Below the pieces are notes generated by a model, which was given only the letters and a program-made list of their open reading frames with translations, searched no databases and was not told where the DNA came from. From Cristatella mucedo (Eukaryota > Bryozoa > Phylactolaemata > Cristatellidae): a DNA stretch of 64,000 nucleotides. The stretch spans positions 2,240,001 to 2,304,000 of the forward strand of contig WPIO01000013.1 in assembly GCA_009760855.2 (NCBI GenBank). Direction: 5' to 3'. How positions within the stretch are numbered: position 1 is the first letter of the stretch; each line of letters opens with the position of its first letter. This document shows positions 30,226-42,361 of this stretch, in pieces. The position numbers and the translations under genes were made by a program.

Positions 30226-30545
30226 CAGACGGTCGGTGAGGTCACGACCACGAAACCCTCACGAGTTCGGGTAGCAGCGCAACGCGTGCAATGTGCAAAG
30301 ACCTGAAGCTAGCAGTACGCCGAAAATGAAACACAGCACTCAATATTCCGCACGCAGCGCTAGCAACAACGCCGTATTACTAAAGTAGGAACAGCAGCCT
30401 GTATTGTACAGCTGTTACAACCGGGTGACTTCCTGCTGACTCGCACGGCAGCTCAGGCGCAGCGCTAGACTCACCGACCGGCAGACCACTACTCCAAGAC
30501 CACGACTGCGGTCAGGTACAAGCCTTATATAGTAGCCACGTCGTA
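30226..30545. repeat. Inserted G/C-rich block with 11-bp inverted ends, shared by units 1 and 2
   Basis: cggtcggtgag (about 30231) and ctcaccgaccg (about 30470) form an 11-bp inverted repeat around about 230 bp. The block, with a nearby tatatagtagcc, recurs at 36391-36715. It is missing from unit 3 and unit 0. A short mobile element or LTR remnant is possible. Confidence 0.45.
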
Positions 30546-31917
30546 AGTCACAATATATATATCAACGTAATTTATAATCAATAACAATAATCGTACATAA
30601 TGTTGCTCTTAACCTTCAGATTATCGTGGCTATCTCATGAGCCTCTTCATCAATTGGAAAATCTCGTTGTTCCTAATCAAGGCTCAGCTGTCAAGTTCAT
30701 AGTTCAAAATGACGGGGCATTACGAGTTAGAATGAGAGGGCGGACAGCCGGCGAGCGACTGATGCAACTTTTCAAAGCGCCAGTCAGCTCTAGGCTCCCA
30801 AGTTTTGCGTTGGCCAGAAAAGAATGCTCCGATTTCAGCTAAAAGAGACTCTCTTCTTTCACTCGCTGCAAAACATGAAGTCGTCTTTGTAGAGAAAGAG
30901 AAAACGACTGAAAATGAATGGCTACAGCTTCACGCATGTACTCGTGTCGGAAATCTTCCACGCCGTCCCCGTGGCGAGTGCCAGATGCTAGTGCAGATGC
31001 CCTCGCAGCTGGAAGATAACGTTTGCTGAAAACAAATATCCAATGTGATTGCGGCTAATTCTGCGAGTTCTCCCTCTCTAAATTCTCCCTCTCTAAATTG
31101 CGAACCGTGTCTTGACTACCTGTTCAATGCAAACTGTTATACGTTGGCAGTATATGTGATTTCTAATTTGGCATTGATCAATAAATTAATCGTAGTCCCG
31201 TTAGTACACCGGCTCGTAGACAAGCGGCCGCGGAGAGCACCGTTTGGCGTAGTTTACTACAAACGATAACTTTGACCTCGAGTTTTTTGTCTCCTTAAGA
31301 GAGATGGTTAGCGCTGAATATCTAGTATTTTAAAGGCTGATTTTCTAATAGTCCCTGCTTTATAGGTATGATACCAAGCTTCCTCTACTAGCTTTGCATA
31401 TATATAATGATATAGGAATGCACTTGTTGCAGTGTTGGCAATTATCACAGGTGCAACCAATTAAGATGCACCTGCATATCATAGTCCAAACACCTATTGA
31501 CCTTCTTCATCTGCAGATTTTTAATGAACTGGTGAAAATAAATATACACATGCAGTACTCTAACCGCAAATCTTGATTTCTCTGTAGAATACGTTCAGCG
31601 GGTTACAACAAACCTAGCACATTACCCGTCACGTGCAATGACGGTTTGAGGTAAGAGCGTAAAGAGTCGACTTTTGTGATGCTGATCGGCCGAGCAATTT
31701 CTTTGCTTCATTCCAAGTTCTACAATTTACTGCTATTAATAAAAAATATCCTTTGAGTTTCTGTTCAACCTCCAGACTTCTGTCGGCACAAGATATGACG
31801 TCGTTGACACCGAGGCCACAGAAGAAGAGCTAGCGGTTTTGATTTCAAGGCTGCACAGTCAATCGATTTTCATCGTACTGCAACCCAACTCTCACAGTCG
31901 TCCCTAACGAAACTGAA

Positions 31918-32460
31918 GAATAATAATAATAGCGTTCAGCATGCTTTAGCGCATGATGAAAGTACCTCAAAGACCCATCAAATACTGTGAGGAATACGCG
32001 CGCTTACAGCTTATTCTTAAATGTCGATTCGGGGCTGTCGTGACGTCAGTCGAGAGTGAGTTTCGAGTTTTGGGAGCATACGAACTAAAGGCACGGTCTC
32101 CTATGGATTTCAAGCTAGTTTTTCTCAGAGTTAAACCATTATTATCAGAAAAGCATGTCGTACGACGCCTGAAAGTGAGTGGTAAAACCTCGAAATCAAT
32201 ACGCTGCCCTATTGGGAACCAAGGCTGATCGTCTTGAACTAGCGTGATGTGGCTAGTGCGATGCTCAATACAGTCAAGCCTAGTTTCACAGTTTTGCACC
32301 AACTGAGATGATTGAACAGGCCCCTAGACGAGCAAGCACTTATTTACAGAAGTTGAAACGGAATGTCGCAAATACATGAATCAATTTTGACGTAGCATCC
32401 CTGTCGAAGAAGGCAAGAATTTGAGCAACGTTAAACAGCTTTCGTTCTAGGTCACTGCTT
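31918..32460 (-). mobile_element. LINE-1 relic in unit 2
   Basis: An aataataata tract at 31920 is followed by decayed LINE-1 3' coding sequence on the minus strand (for example FSSYAPKTRNSLSTDV). It is orthologous in position to 24628-25420. Confidence 0.8.
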
Positions 32461-33518
32461 GAATATGGACTCCAGCAAATCTCAAAGCAAGTCACCGAGT
32501 CAAAAACGCTGTCGAATATTGTAACTACTATTCTCGTTCTAAGAAGAATAAGATTTTTTTAGATGACGGCCTCGCTAACTAACAAACGCGAACGACTTTT
32601 GACAATAGTCCAACTATTGTAGGTACAGCCATCTTTGCTCCGGAAATGCGTGTCCATTTGAAAATACAGCAGAGAAGCAGCAGCCACTAAAAGAGACAAA
32701 TAATTATAACAATAAAATTAATGTATTACCACCAATTTAATAAATACTTACGCAGGCAGCTACTTTACTTGTAGAATATCTGATGCAGCGCTGACAAGTT
32801 CGCTCTAGCAACAATCTCACGGAAACGCATTAACATAAGCTTCACGGGCAGCTGCCGACGCATCCTCTATCAGCTGCTCCAACGTGATACTCGGCTACAG
32901 CCTCTCGCTAGTTGCAGACATTACTGCTTCTTAATAAGGATTCTTGTTAGATTTCAGGAAGTTCTATTACGAAAATAGAAATCTCTTAAAGCACTTTGAA
33001 TTTAATGTCTTCGTAAGTATCCTTGTTCGCAGATTCCATCGAATTATACTCGTCCGTTTAAATGGCTAAAGTAATTGCAACAATGTGCATGCCATCTATT
33101 CTGCGTCTGGTCTATCTATCAATAAAAGTAGGGAATATTTCTCGTCTTAATCATTAGGGCGGTGTATTTACCACAGATCACAGAATATACACACTTGGCG
33201 TTCTCAAAATGTGGTTGCGAACATTGCAACACGACCACGTCGAGCCAACCAGTGAGCAAATACAGATAGCACTATATTAATCCATCACCGCTTATATCCA
33301 CTTTGCAATCAGACTTTCAACGTGCTTTCTTATAAGTGGAAAACCAACAGCATCGCAAGATTTACGTCAAACACATTTATTCGAAACGGCACTACTCTCA
33401 TTCATCAATCTATTTTGCCAACAAACATCAGCACTATAGCCGTCTGAAAACAGTGTTTCCAACTGATATATCTGAGTTAGCAGTCGTATTTTAAGCTTTT
33501 AGTACTGAAAGTACCAGT

Positions 33519-34595
33519 CTAGCATGCAGGTTTCCCATCACGTAAACTGGCCATTATCTCAATATTTTCCTTCAGAAGTGTATGTAGGCGTTTGTAATCA
33601 ATATTATGGATCAGGATCTGCATTATGCACAACCTGCTGAGTTTACCGGGTTGCATGCCTACGACGTCAATCGTAGCACAGCGTTCATGGCTAGTCAGAA
33701 CGAAGAGTTGTCCGTTACAGCAGTGAACGCTCCGTAGTATGCTTAGTTCATATGGCTTTCTCTGGACTGACAAGAGCACAGTTTGCGTCCACTCAAAACT
33801 TGCTGGATCCAGGACGTGCATTTCATAGTGATCTATCTCGCTGTCATTATAGATCAATTCTTTCTGAATAACACATATTCTATCATCCCACTCGATGACT
33901 TTAAAGAAGCCTATAAGAATGGGGGCTTCTCCGGTCGCCGATTGCCTACTGCACCTGTTAGAGAGAGTATCGAAAAACAGCACACTCGAATTCGATCTGT
34001 TAGGGTCTACATTGCCTACGAGGTTATCCACTATCAGCACGTAGTGTTTCCACGAAATTAAAGTCCTCGCTTCACCAAAAATCTGTTGGCTGATGTCGGA
34101 GCAACGTAAGCTCCAATTCATCGTCTCTAGATCGAGACCGTAGAGTGCTTGTGTATTATTAAGAAACCTTAAAGATCGGCACAAATACATAGTACTAGCG
34201 ACCAAGCACAATCGCTGGTCCATGAAAAATGGTGGTCCAGCTCCCGTAGTAGCAGGACGAGACCAGTTATGTGAAATGGTGTTGAAACAAAAGATTGTTT
34301 TTATACATATACTCTGTTCCTGGTGACTCCAATCGTAGCCGTAGAAGTAGACATACTGTCTGTAAGCTATACAATTGCCCTGAAATTGGTTTGTTGGTCC
34401 AATCCCAATTGAATTCGTAGCTTCTATTTGTGACCAACCTAATGTATCGCAGTTTAATGCACGAACACTTAACGGCTTCATGAAATCTGGAACAGGCTGG
34501 TGGCCGAACATATAAAGAGTCGTTCCAACTTTTATACTGTCATGGAGTTTCCATACGGAATCGGAAATACTAAGCCGAGCGATTTGATGAGGCAT
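33519..34595 (-). CDS. Kelch-repeat protein 2, intronless, KLHDC-like
   Basis: It is the paralogue of kelch gene 1, with exactly the same length (358 codons from ATG 34595, MPHQIARLSI) and no indel. The blade signatures are retained (NCDTLGW, FNTISHNW, LDLETMNW, LDPASFEW). The C-terminal BC-box-like LSRLCIMQI is kept, but the following cullin-type segment is RLHTLLKENI, without the LP pair. By eye about 57 of 358 residues differ, clustered in the N-terminal third and in blades 4-5. The block around residues 137-200 is almost unchanged. The upstream ATG used as an alternative in gene 1 is lost through a 7-base deletion and substitutions. Whether it is expressed cannot be told. Confidence 0.8.
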   Translation of the reverse strand: MPHQIARLSISDSVWKLHDSIKVGTTLYMFGHQPVPDFMKPLSVRALNCDTLGWSQIEATNSIGIGPTNQFQGNCIAYRQYVYFYGYDWSHQEQSICIKTIFCFNTISHNWSRPATTGAGPPFFMDQRLCLVASTMYLCRSLRFLNNTQALYGLDLETMNWSLRCSDISQQIFGEARTLISWKHYVLIVDNLVGNVDPNRSNSSVLFFDTLSNRCSRQSATGEAPILIGFFKVIEWDDRICVIQKELIYNDSEIDHYEMHVLDPASFEWTQTVLLSVQRKPYELSILRSVHCCNGQLFVLTSHERCATIDVVGMQPGKLSRLCIMQILIHNIDYKRLHTLLKENIEIMASLRDGKPAC

Positions 34596-34619
34596 CTCAG
34601 ATCGCACTTGGAGTCTGCC

Positions 34620-36390
34620 AGTGACGTTATCCAGAAGTAGAGTAGACCAGCGTTAGCTCAGTAAGCATTAGGCTGGAGCAGCGGAAGTGAGCTCGGATAG
34701 ACTTGTTCGTGCTGTTTCTGTTCTGTGTGCTGAAATACACAGAAGGGAAGTGAGCAAAGCAGCTATATCCCGTTAACATAAGGCACTTAATTAGACGCTT
34801 CGGCCCTGATGGCTTGGCTTCACGTAAGCCTCGAATGCAGTATTGTGATTTTAATGAACAGTTTCGAGTGAATCGCGGCTCCTAACTGCTACAGAAATTC
34901 TGACTTTGGACTAGTAGGAGTTATTTCTGACCCCTCGTGTCGCGTACCAAGTCGTAAGACACCAGCCGTTAGAAGCCAAAGCCAATGTAAACAACCATTG
35001 TGTAGTCATGTAATACTTAGAACCTACCTTCATCTATAAGTATTTCATCTGGCTTGAAAATATATCCTGGAGGTCATTCGTTTGACTACCGACGGCACTA
35101 TGAGACTTACAAAGGTTTGAAGACATCTTCCGACTATCCACTGAGGGACTGAATCATTCACCCACCGAGTCGTCCAAGTTACTGGTACTCATAATGCAAA
35201 TATGGTTAAGCGATTAAATTGTGTTCCTCAATTGTGCGTTCGTGAGAAATCTTGAACGACTATTGCTCCTACCTCGATTATCGATAGCTTTCCTAGGCTT
35301 ATCTTCGGCCAAATGTAATGCATTCGCTAAATGGAAGGCTGTCAAACAATAATAGCAGCATTTCAAACTTTAGCCGAAGCTGACGCAATTAAGGAACAGT
35401 GTTTCAAAATACTTCATTTACGATTCGCGATAACTTCATGGCCTGAATCATCCCTGGAAGTGGCCTGAATAGGTTTCTTTGTTGTGTTTGCGGCTCGTTT
35501 CAGAGAAGCGAAATTGAGGATGTACATCATTCGCACCTAATATTATCCGTGATCAGAATTCTGTTATGCGATTCAATGTCAGAAGCCCTTGATTCATTTA
35601 AAATCGCGAATTTGGTTATGAATTCATGAAAATAAATCAAGAAATTGCTGGAATTAACGCTTTTTAAAAGAAATAAGCTAAAAGCCGACCTGTCTCTAAC
35701 TGAACGATTCGCTCCACTCGTTTCAATGTAAGCAGCGTAAAGGTCGACTGTTTCAATGGCCGCATTGATATGGCTACTTATGAGCTTCAGCGGCTATCAG
35801 ACCGGCTTGGAGAGAGCTATAAGAGAATGCCTTGCGTAGCACGCGAATCCGTGACCATAGCGTGTTTAGTGCAACACGTGTACCGCTGGGCTGGGGGGCT
35901 AGATATCTGTTTCTGCGCCATGACTTTACCTGTTTCCGGCGAATGAGTCGACATGCTTCCTTTTTAGCTTACTTTTACTGCCTATTAAGGTTTCTCTGAG
36001 GGTGAAATACAAGTATTGCATTATTATTGTTAACAAGATTCATTGTGAAATAATTTTTTGACGGCGAGTGAACGTTCGGGAAGAACCTAGCTGGACGTAG
36101 CAAAGTCATGTGACCAATGTTCAGCTACAGTCAATTTCATTGCGTCCCCAACCTCTCCCGCTGCATTTCCTTCGTCGAGGTATTGTGATAGTAATATTTG
36201 GTGTTTAATTAGAATACTCTTTTGATTCATCATGTTGACTACATTTCCGTAAAAACCGATGGCATCGCCACACGTTGAATAGCCCACACCCAAGATAGTT
36301 TTTTCTGTTGTTGAAACGATGTAGGCAGGCGGTCGTCGAATTGGAATGAGTTGTGCATTCAGCCAGGGAGTTGGAAGGAGATTGGCAGAC
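34620..36390. other. 5' flank of kelch gene 2, duplicated non-coding
   Basis: It is the counterpart of 28499-30225. No exon was recognised. Confidence 0.5.
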
Positions 36391-36715
36391 GGTCGGTGAG
36401 GTCACGACCATGAAACCCTCACGAGTTCGGGTAGCGGCGCAACGCGTGCAATGTGCGAAGACCTGAAGCTAGCAGTACGCCGAAAATGAAACACAGCACT
36501 CAATATTCCGCACGCAGCGCTAGCAACAACGCCGTATTACTAAAGTCAGAACAGTAGCCTGTATTGTACAGCTGTTACAACCGGGTGACTTCCGCTGACT
36601 CGCACAGCAGCTCACGCACAGCGCTGGACTCACCGACCGGCCGATCACTACTCCAAGACCACGACTGCGATCAGGCACTAGCCTTATATAGTAGCCACGT
36701 CGTGTCACAATAATT

Positions 36716-36865
36716 ATCAATGTAATTTATAACGTAAATTAATTATTTATTATTTATTAATATATATAATTATATATTATATTATGTGTTATATATTATA
36801 TAATATATATATTATATATATATATATATATTATTAATAACAATTTGATAACTTATTAATAATTT
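36716..36865. repeat. A/T-rich expansion in unit 2
   Basis: Mixed AT/TTA repeats of about 140 bp are present where unit 1 has only a short atatatat tract (30550-30565). This accounts for the offset change from 6139 to about 6289 between the units. Confidence 0.85.
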
Positions 36866-37180
36866 ATCAATAACAATAATCGTAAATAATTCTGCTCTTA
36901 ACCTTCAGATTATCGTGGCTATCTCATGAGCCTCTTCATTAATTGGAAAATCTCGTTGTTCGTAATCGAGGCTCAGCTGTCAAGTTCATAGTTCAAAATG
37001 ACGGGGCATTACGAGTTAGAATGAGAGGGCGGACAGCCGGCGAGCGACTGATGCAACTTTTCAAAGCGCCAGTCAGCTCTAGGCTCCCAAGTTTTGCGTT
37101 GGCCAGAAAAGAATGCTCCGATTTCAGCTAAAAGAGACTCTCTTCTTTCACTCGCTGCAAAACATGAAGTCGTCTTTGTA

Positions 37181-39470
37181 GAGAAAGAGAAAACGACTGA
37201 AAATGAATGGCTACAGCTTCACGCATGTACTCGTGTCGGAAATCTTCCGCGCCGTCCCCATGGCGAGTGCCAGATGCTAGTGCAGATGCCCTCGCAGCTG
37301 GAAGATAACGTTTGCTGAAAACAAATATCCAATGTGATTGCGGCTAATTCTGCGAGTTCTCCCTCTCTAAATTCTCCCTCTCTAAATTGCGAACCGTGTC
37401 TTGACTACCTGTTCAATGCAAACTGTTATACGTTGGCAGTATATGTGATTTCTAATTTGGCATTGATCAATAAATTAATCGTAGTCCCGTTAGTACACCG
37501 GCTCGTAGACAAGCGGCCGCGGAGAGCACCGTTTGGCGTAGTTTACTACAAACGATAACTTTGACCTCGAGTTTTTTGTCTCCTTAAGAGAGATGGTTAG
37601 CGCTGAATATCTAGTATTTTAAAGGCTGATTTTCTAATAGTCCCTGCTTTATAGGTATGATACCAAGCTTCCTCTACTAGCTTTGCATATATATAATGAT
37701 ATAGGAATGCACTTGTTGCAGTGTTGGCAATTATCACAGGTGCAACCAATTAAGATGCACCTGCATATCATAGTCCAAACACCTATTGACCTTCTTCATC
37801 TGCAGATTTTTAATGAACTGGTGAAAATAAATATACACATGCAGTACTCCAACCGCAAATCTTGATTTCTCTGTAGAATACGTTCAGCGGGTTACAACAA
37901 ACCTAGCACATTACCCGTCACGTGCAATGACGGTTTGAGGTAAGAGCGTAAAGAGTCGACTTTTGTGATGCTGATCGGCCGAAAAATTTCTTTACTTCAT
38001 TCCAAGTTCTACAATTTACTGCTATTAATAAAAAATATCCTTTGAGTTTCTGTTCAACCGCCAGACATAAGCTTCGCGGGCAGCTGCCGACGCATCCTCT
38101 ATCAGCTGCTCCAACATGATACTCGGCTACAGCCAGTCACTAGTTGCAGACATTGCTGCTTTATAATAAGGATTCTTGTTAGATTTCAGGAAGTTCCATT
38201 ACGAAAATAGAAATCTCTTAAAGCACTGTAAATATAATGTCTTCGTAAGTATCCTTGTTCGCAGATTCCATCGAATTATACTCGTTCGTTTAAATGGCTA
38301 AAGTAATTGCAACAATGTGCATGCCATTTATTCTGCGTCTGGTCTATCCATCAATAAAAGTATGGAATATTTCTCGTCTTAATTATTAGGGCGACGTATT
38401 TACCACAGATCACAGAATTTACACACTTGGCTTTTTCAAAATGTGGGTGCAATCATTATAACACGACCACGTCGAGCCAACCAGCGAGCAAATTAAGATA
38501 GCACTACATTAATCCATCTCCGTTCACACCCACTTTTCAGACTTTCAACGTGCTTTCCTATATCTGCAAAACCGACTGCGTCGCACGATTTACGTCAAAC
38601 AAGTTTATTCGAAACGGCACTACTCATATTTAATAATCTATTTTGCCAACAAACATCAGCACTCGTGTCAGAGAAGCCAAATTGATGACGTACATCATTT
38701 GCATCTAGTATTATTCTTGAAAAGAATCCTGCTTTGCGATTTAGTGTCAGTAGCCCATAATTCGTTAAAAATCGCAAAATATGTCATGAATTCATGAAAA
38801 TAAATCACGAAATTGCCTGAATTAACGCATTTTAAAAAATAATCTAAAAGCCCACCTGTCTCTTACTGAACGATTCGCTCCACCTGTTTTAATTGAAGCA
38901 ACGTAAAGGTCGACTGATTCAACAGCCGCATTTATATGGCTGCTTTGGCGCTTTAGCGACTCTCAGACCGGCTTGAAGAGAGCTATAAGAGAATGCCTTG
39001 TGTCGCACTCGAATCCGTCACCTGGCGTGTTTAGTGCTGGCACATGTACCGCTGGGCTGGCGGGCAAGACATTTAAGCACGAGCAATGAACTTGTCCTGT
39101 TCCGGCTAATTTGTTGACATGCTTCCTTTTCAGCATATTTTTATTGCCTAGTAATATTTCCCTGAGGGTGCAATACAAGTATTGTATTTTAAATACTCTG
39201 AAAGTCCACGATGCATTGATTCTTTTGATGGTGAGTGCACGTTCTGTAAGTGGCTGGTTTGCACGGAACAAAGTGACCTCAGCTGTCAGGGAACGTCAAC
39301 GTTATCGCGTCCCCCAACCACCCCCGCTTTTTTGCCTTCGTCGAAGTATTTTTATCAATGTGTGTAGTTACAAATACTGGTTTTATTTTTATAGTGACTC
39401 GGTTTTAACGAAATTGATTACATTGACACCAAAGCGTATAGCCGACACCCTATATGAATTGTGAGCACGG
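37181..39470. repeat. Kelch unit 3, carrying two deletions including the kelch gene
   Basis: It matches unit 2 up to about 38064. It then jumps (unit-2 equivalent 31782 to 32837, removing the old LINE-1 relic), continues to about 38662, and jumps again (equivalent 33436 to about 35496, removing the whole kelch gene). After that it continues to 39470, where a hAT relic follows. Confidence 0.85.
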
Positions 39471-41747
39471 GCGTCGTGAGACCTTTCGGCGCCCGGGGAC
39501 AAGGCTACAAATAGCGCTCCCCTCCCCTCGTCAAAAATTGCTGCAAAATAGTTCCACCAAGAAGAAATGCAAAAAACACACTAGCAAGTGTATCGAGTTG
39601 GGAGCATTTTATTAACCTTACTAAAGGTATAAGGTAACTAACTGTCACATCTTCAACTTGGGTGAATGTTTGGGCCTCGAACATGGCCTAGTGGTCGAGT
39701 ACAGCTTGAAAGTCAATATTTTTGAGTGTTTCTTTCTCTAAGCTTAACAAGATCAAATCGGAGATTGGATCTTGCCCCAGCGATGCTCTCAGATGAGACA
39801 GGATTATCTTCAGCTTGCTAAATGAACGTTCACAATTAGCAATTGATGCAGCTGTGGTGAGAACTTGCACAGAAAACTCAAATTAGGAAGCATTTTCTTC
39901 ATAACTGACGATGAGTTCCAGCGGGGTCTTCGGTGCCGAGTCTTAACACGTGGCATGAAGCATTTTACGATCACGTATTTCGTTGTATAGCCCTGTTTCA
40001 TCACCATATTAACAATAGAAGCCTCCAAGATTAAGATATTGCTGGAGTAGTTTGGTCTGGTCAAGTGCTATGTGAAACTCGCTTCCACAATTCTTACGCA
40101 ACGACAACTACTCTCCTACTGCCGACTATGGCACATCCTTTTCAGCGGTCCTGAGCTGCTACTTCTATGCTACTCACTACCTCAACTGCTCTCCTGACTC
40201 TGCTATGCTTCCCACTTTCTCTTTGTTGCGTGAGACGAAGTCTATTGGCTACCGAATGCGTACCGAAAGCCGCTTAGGCTGTGAGTGCCCTATACAAAAC
40301 TCTCCTGCGTAACACCCACATGGTCTTAGTGACTTTGTGGAGTTACAGACGGAGATACATTACATTACATTACATTATAGAAAGCTGCTCAATTTCCTAT
40401 AAAAAAAATTTACATCAATATCTCTGAGCCCGGAAAACATATTAGTAATTTCTTGTCGGGGATAGTCTATGCTGTTCTTCATTATTCTTGAAATCTCCCC
40501 CTGCCGCGAGACCAACATCTTGAAACGGTTCTCCTAGCATCTATGTCCTTCGGAAGATTCTTCGTTTAACTGTAACTCCCCCAATTTACATCTCCTTTTG
40601 GCATCTAGTAGTGATTTTTGGTACTGCCCTTCTCGAAGTCTTGACAATTCAATCGCAAAAAAGTGGAGGTCACAAGAGGCCTCGAGAAGTTTATCTTTGG
40701 ATCCCGAAGTCTTTTTTGAACGCGGTCTATCTTCTTTAAGATGCTGTACCAAAATAGAAGCAGAGCCAAAATTTTAAAGTTAAACATACAATGTAGGAGA
40801 CTGCAAGCTCCAATTCCTGCTTCAAGTATTCCAATTGTGTCCTCAGACAGTTGCTGCAAAAGACCTACAATGCTGTCCTGTCCATCATTGATAGCTTTCA
40901 CACCATCCACTCTTGCACTCCACCTCGTTGCAGAGTCATTTTTGAGAGTTGGCTAAGACCTTTTTCAATTCTTCCCACCTCAGAGTTGATCTTGAAACGA
41001 ATAATTAGGTGCTCTCTATTGTTCCGAAAAAGTTTGCGTCAACAGAATCTTGACTGCAGCATGAACTCCTGTCGGGTTAGAGTCATGGTTATCACATCTT
41101 AAAAATCGCCTCATCGTTTCTGGACTGTATTTTCTTTCGGGAACCTTGCAATTGGCCAGATATGACTGCTGCGCTGCCGTAGGACTGCGACCTGCTATTT
41201 TGCGCCTTTTATCAGATTCGAGTTTGTCCTTGATGAAATCCTTAATTGTTGCAGCATCTTTGGCACAGATTTGAATGAAGCCCGGGAATGACTCTTTGAT
41301 GATGGTTTTGTTATCAAAATCAGCATTGACATGTCTAATGACCTCAGGCATCTGCTCGAAGTTCGCCAAATCAATCAGGAGTTGAGTCGCACAGGATTCC
41401 ATGGTACACTTGCCTTGCCGTAGGTCGCAAAGTAGTTTCTCTTTGACTGCGGGTGCAAGTATGCTAAGGAACTCATTTTGTGTTTGAGGAGAGACAGCTA
41501 AGAGACTGACTTTGCTTTTTTTCCTAGCGTGGTCCGTGTAGGATTGCAGAAGAGGATCGCACCGAGCTGCAAGACGAAGAAGAAGAAGAAGTCCCGAGAA
41601 GTTTGCAATGTTTTTCTCACCAGCCAGGCCTGTACACTCATTGCGACCGTGGAATGCCAGGTTTAGCGAAACTGAGGACTTGATGCAGCTGAGAACTCTC
41701 TTTGGGACTTCTTGCCATCGCTGCTTTTCCGATAAGGTATATGCCAA
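39471..41747 (-). mobile_element. hAT-family DNA transposon relic (ZMYM1-like transposase)
   Basis: On the minus strand 41016-41747 encodes 243 codons with the N-terminal DUF4371-type features (LNLAFHGRNE, then FSGLLLLLRLAARCDPLL and QNEFLSILAPAVKEKLL) and then EQMPEVIRHVNADFD. After frameshifts, 40534-40910 covers the central helical part. The C-terminal dimerisation motif CERSFSKLKIILSHLR, then LILLSLE, lies at 39700-39840. The transposase is broken by frameshifts and by a LINE-2 insertion (40072-40378). A small related fragment is at 52345-52620. No inverted repeats or target duplication were identified. Confidence 0.85.
40072..40378 (+). mobile_element. LINE-2 3' fragment nested in the hAT relic
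   Basis: It begins aactcgcttccacaattc and is very close to 14656-14950 of the near-complete LINE-2. It ends with several ATTAC units (tacattacattacatta). Confidence 0.93.
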
Positions 41748-41789
41748 TCTATGGCCTCATCAGCGATGTCATTTTTACTTCCTTTTGAT

Positions 41790-42361
41790 AATTCTCATGG
41801 CTGCAAGGCTAGTTGGCAAATCCCACAGGTTTGGCCATTTGTCTCCTTTGCTAAAAGAGCTAGGATGGATGCCGGTTGATCGACGGGTACAGAGTTCTTA
41901 CACTGATCCACAAGGCCCGCCACGGCTTGGCTCCTCCGTATGTAGCTGAACTGCTGCACCAGTTTCAGCTTCTTCGCGCCCTCAGGTCCTGTGTGGACAA
42001 TAAATTAGCTGTTCAATTCCTCCGTTTAAAGACCGTTGGCGAAAGAAGCTTTAGCTCTGCAGGTCCTAGACTGTGGAACTCGTTTCCACAATTCTTACGC
42101 AACGACAAATACTCTCCTGCTGCCGACTATGGCTCATTCTTTCCAGCCGTCCTTAGCTGCTACTTTCATGCTACTCACTACCTCAACTGCTCTCCTGACT
42201 CTGTTATGCTTCTCATTTACTCTTTGTTTCTTGAGATGAAGTCTGTTTGCTACCGAATGCGTACCGAAAGCCTCTTAGGCTGTGAGTTCGCTATATAAAA
42301 CTCCAGGGTAAGACCCACATAGTTTTGTGGAGTTACAGACGGAGATACATTACATTACATT
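41790..42361 (+). mobile_element. LINE-2 3' fragment
   Basis: It covers LVGKSHRFGHLSPLLKELG, then KARHGLAPPYVAELLHQFQ and LWNSFPQFLRND, through the 3' UTR to an ATTAC tail at 42348-42361. One frameshift lies near 41890. It sits directly beside the hAT 5' end and the partial kelch unit. Confidence 0.93.

Larger units (their letters stand above)
23500..30890. repeat. Kelch unit 1 of a tandem segmental duplication
   Basis: The unit contains, left to right, a non-coding block, an old LINE-1 relic (24628-25420), a block ending in cacttggctttctcaaaacg, a younger LINE-1 insertion (26171-27205), kelch gene 1 and about 2.3 kb of 5'-flanking sequence. The same order recurs in unit 2 with an offset of 6139 bp at the kelch start codons. 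Flanks at 28780-29190 and 34920-35330 differ only at scattered bases. Confidence 0.85.
30891..37180. repeat. Kelch unit 2 of the tandem segmental duplication
   Basis: It follows unit 1 in full, including the old LINE-1 relic, kelch gene 2 and its 5' flank, but has no younger LINE-1 insertion. Segments 30600-31790 and 36890-38080 (start of unit 3) are nearly identical, showing very recent duplication or conversion. Confidence 0.85.

Noticed and set aside
36720-36860. A/T-rich block as a replication origin or matrix attachment site
   Set aside because: It is best explained as local AT/TTA repeat expansion absent from the sister unit, with no further evidence of function.
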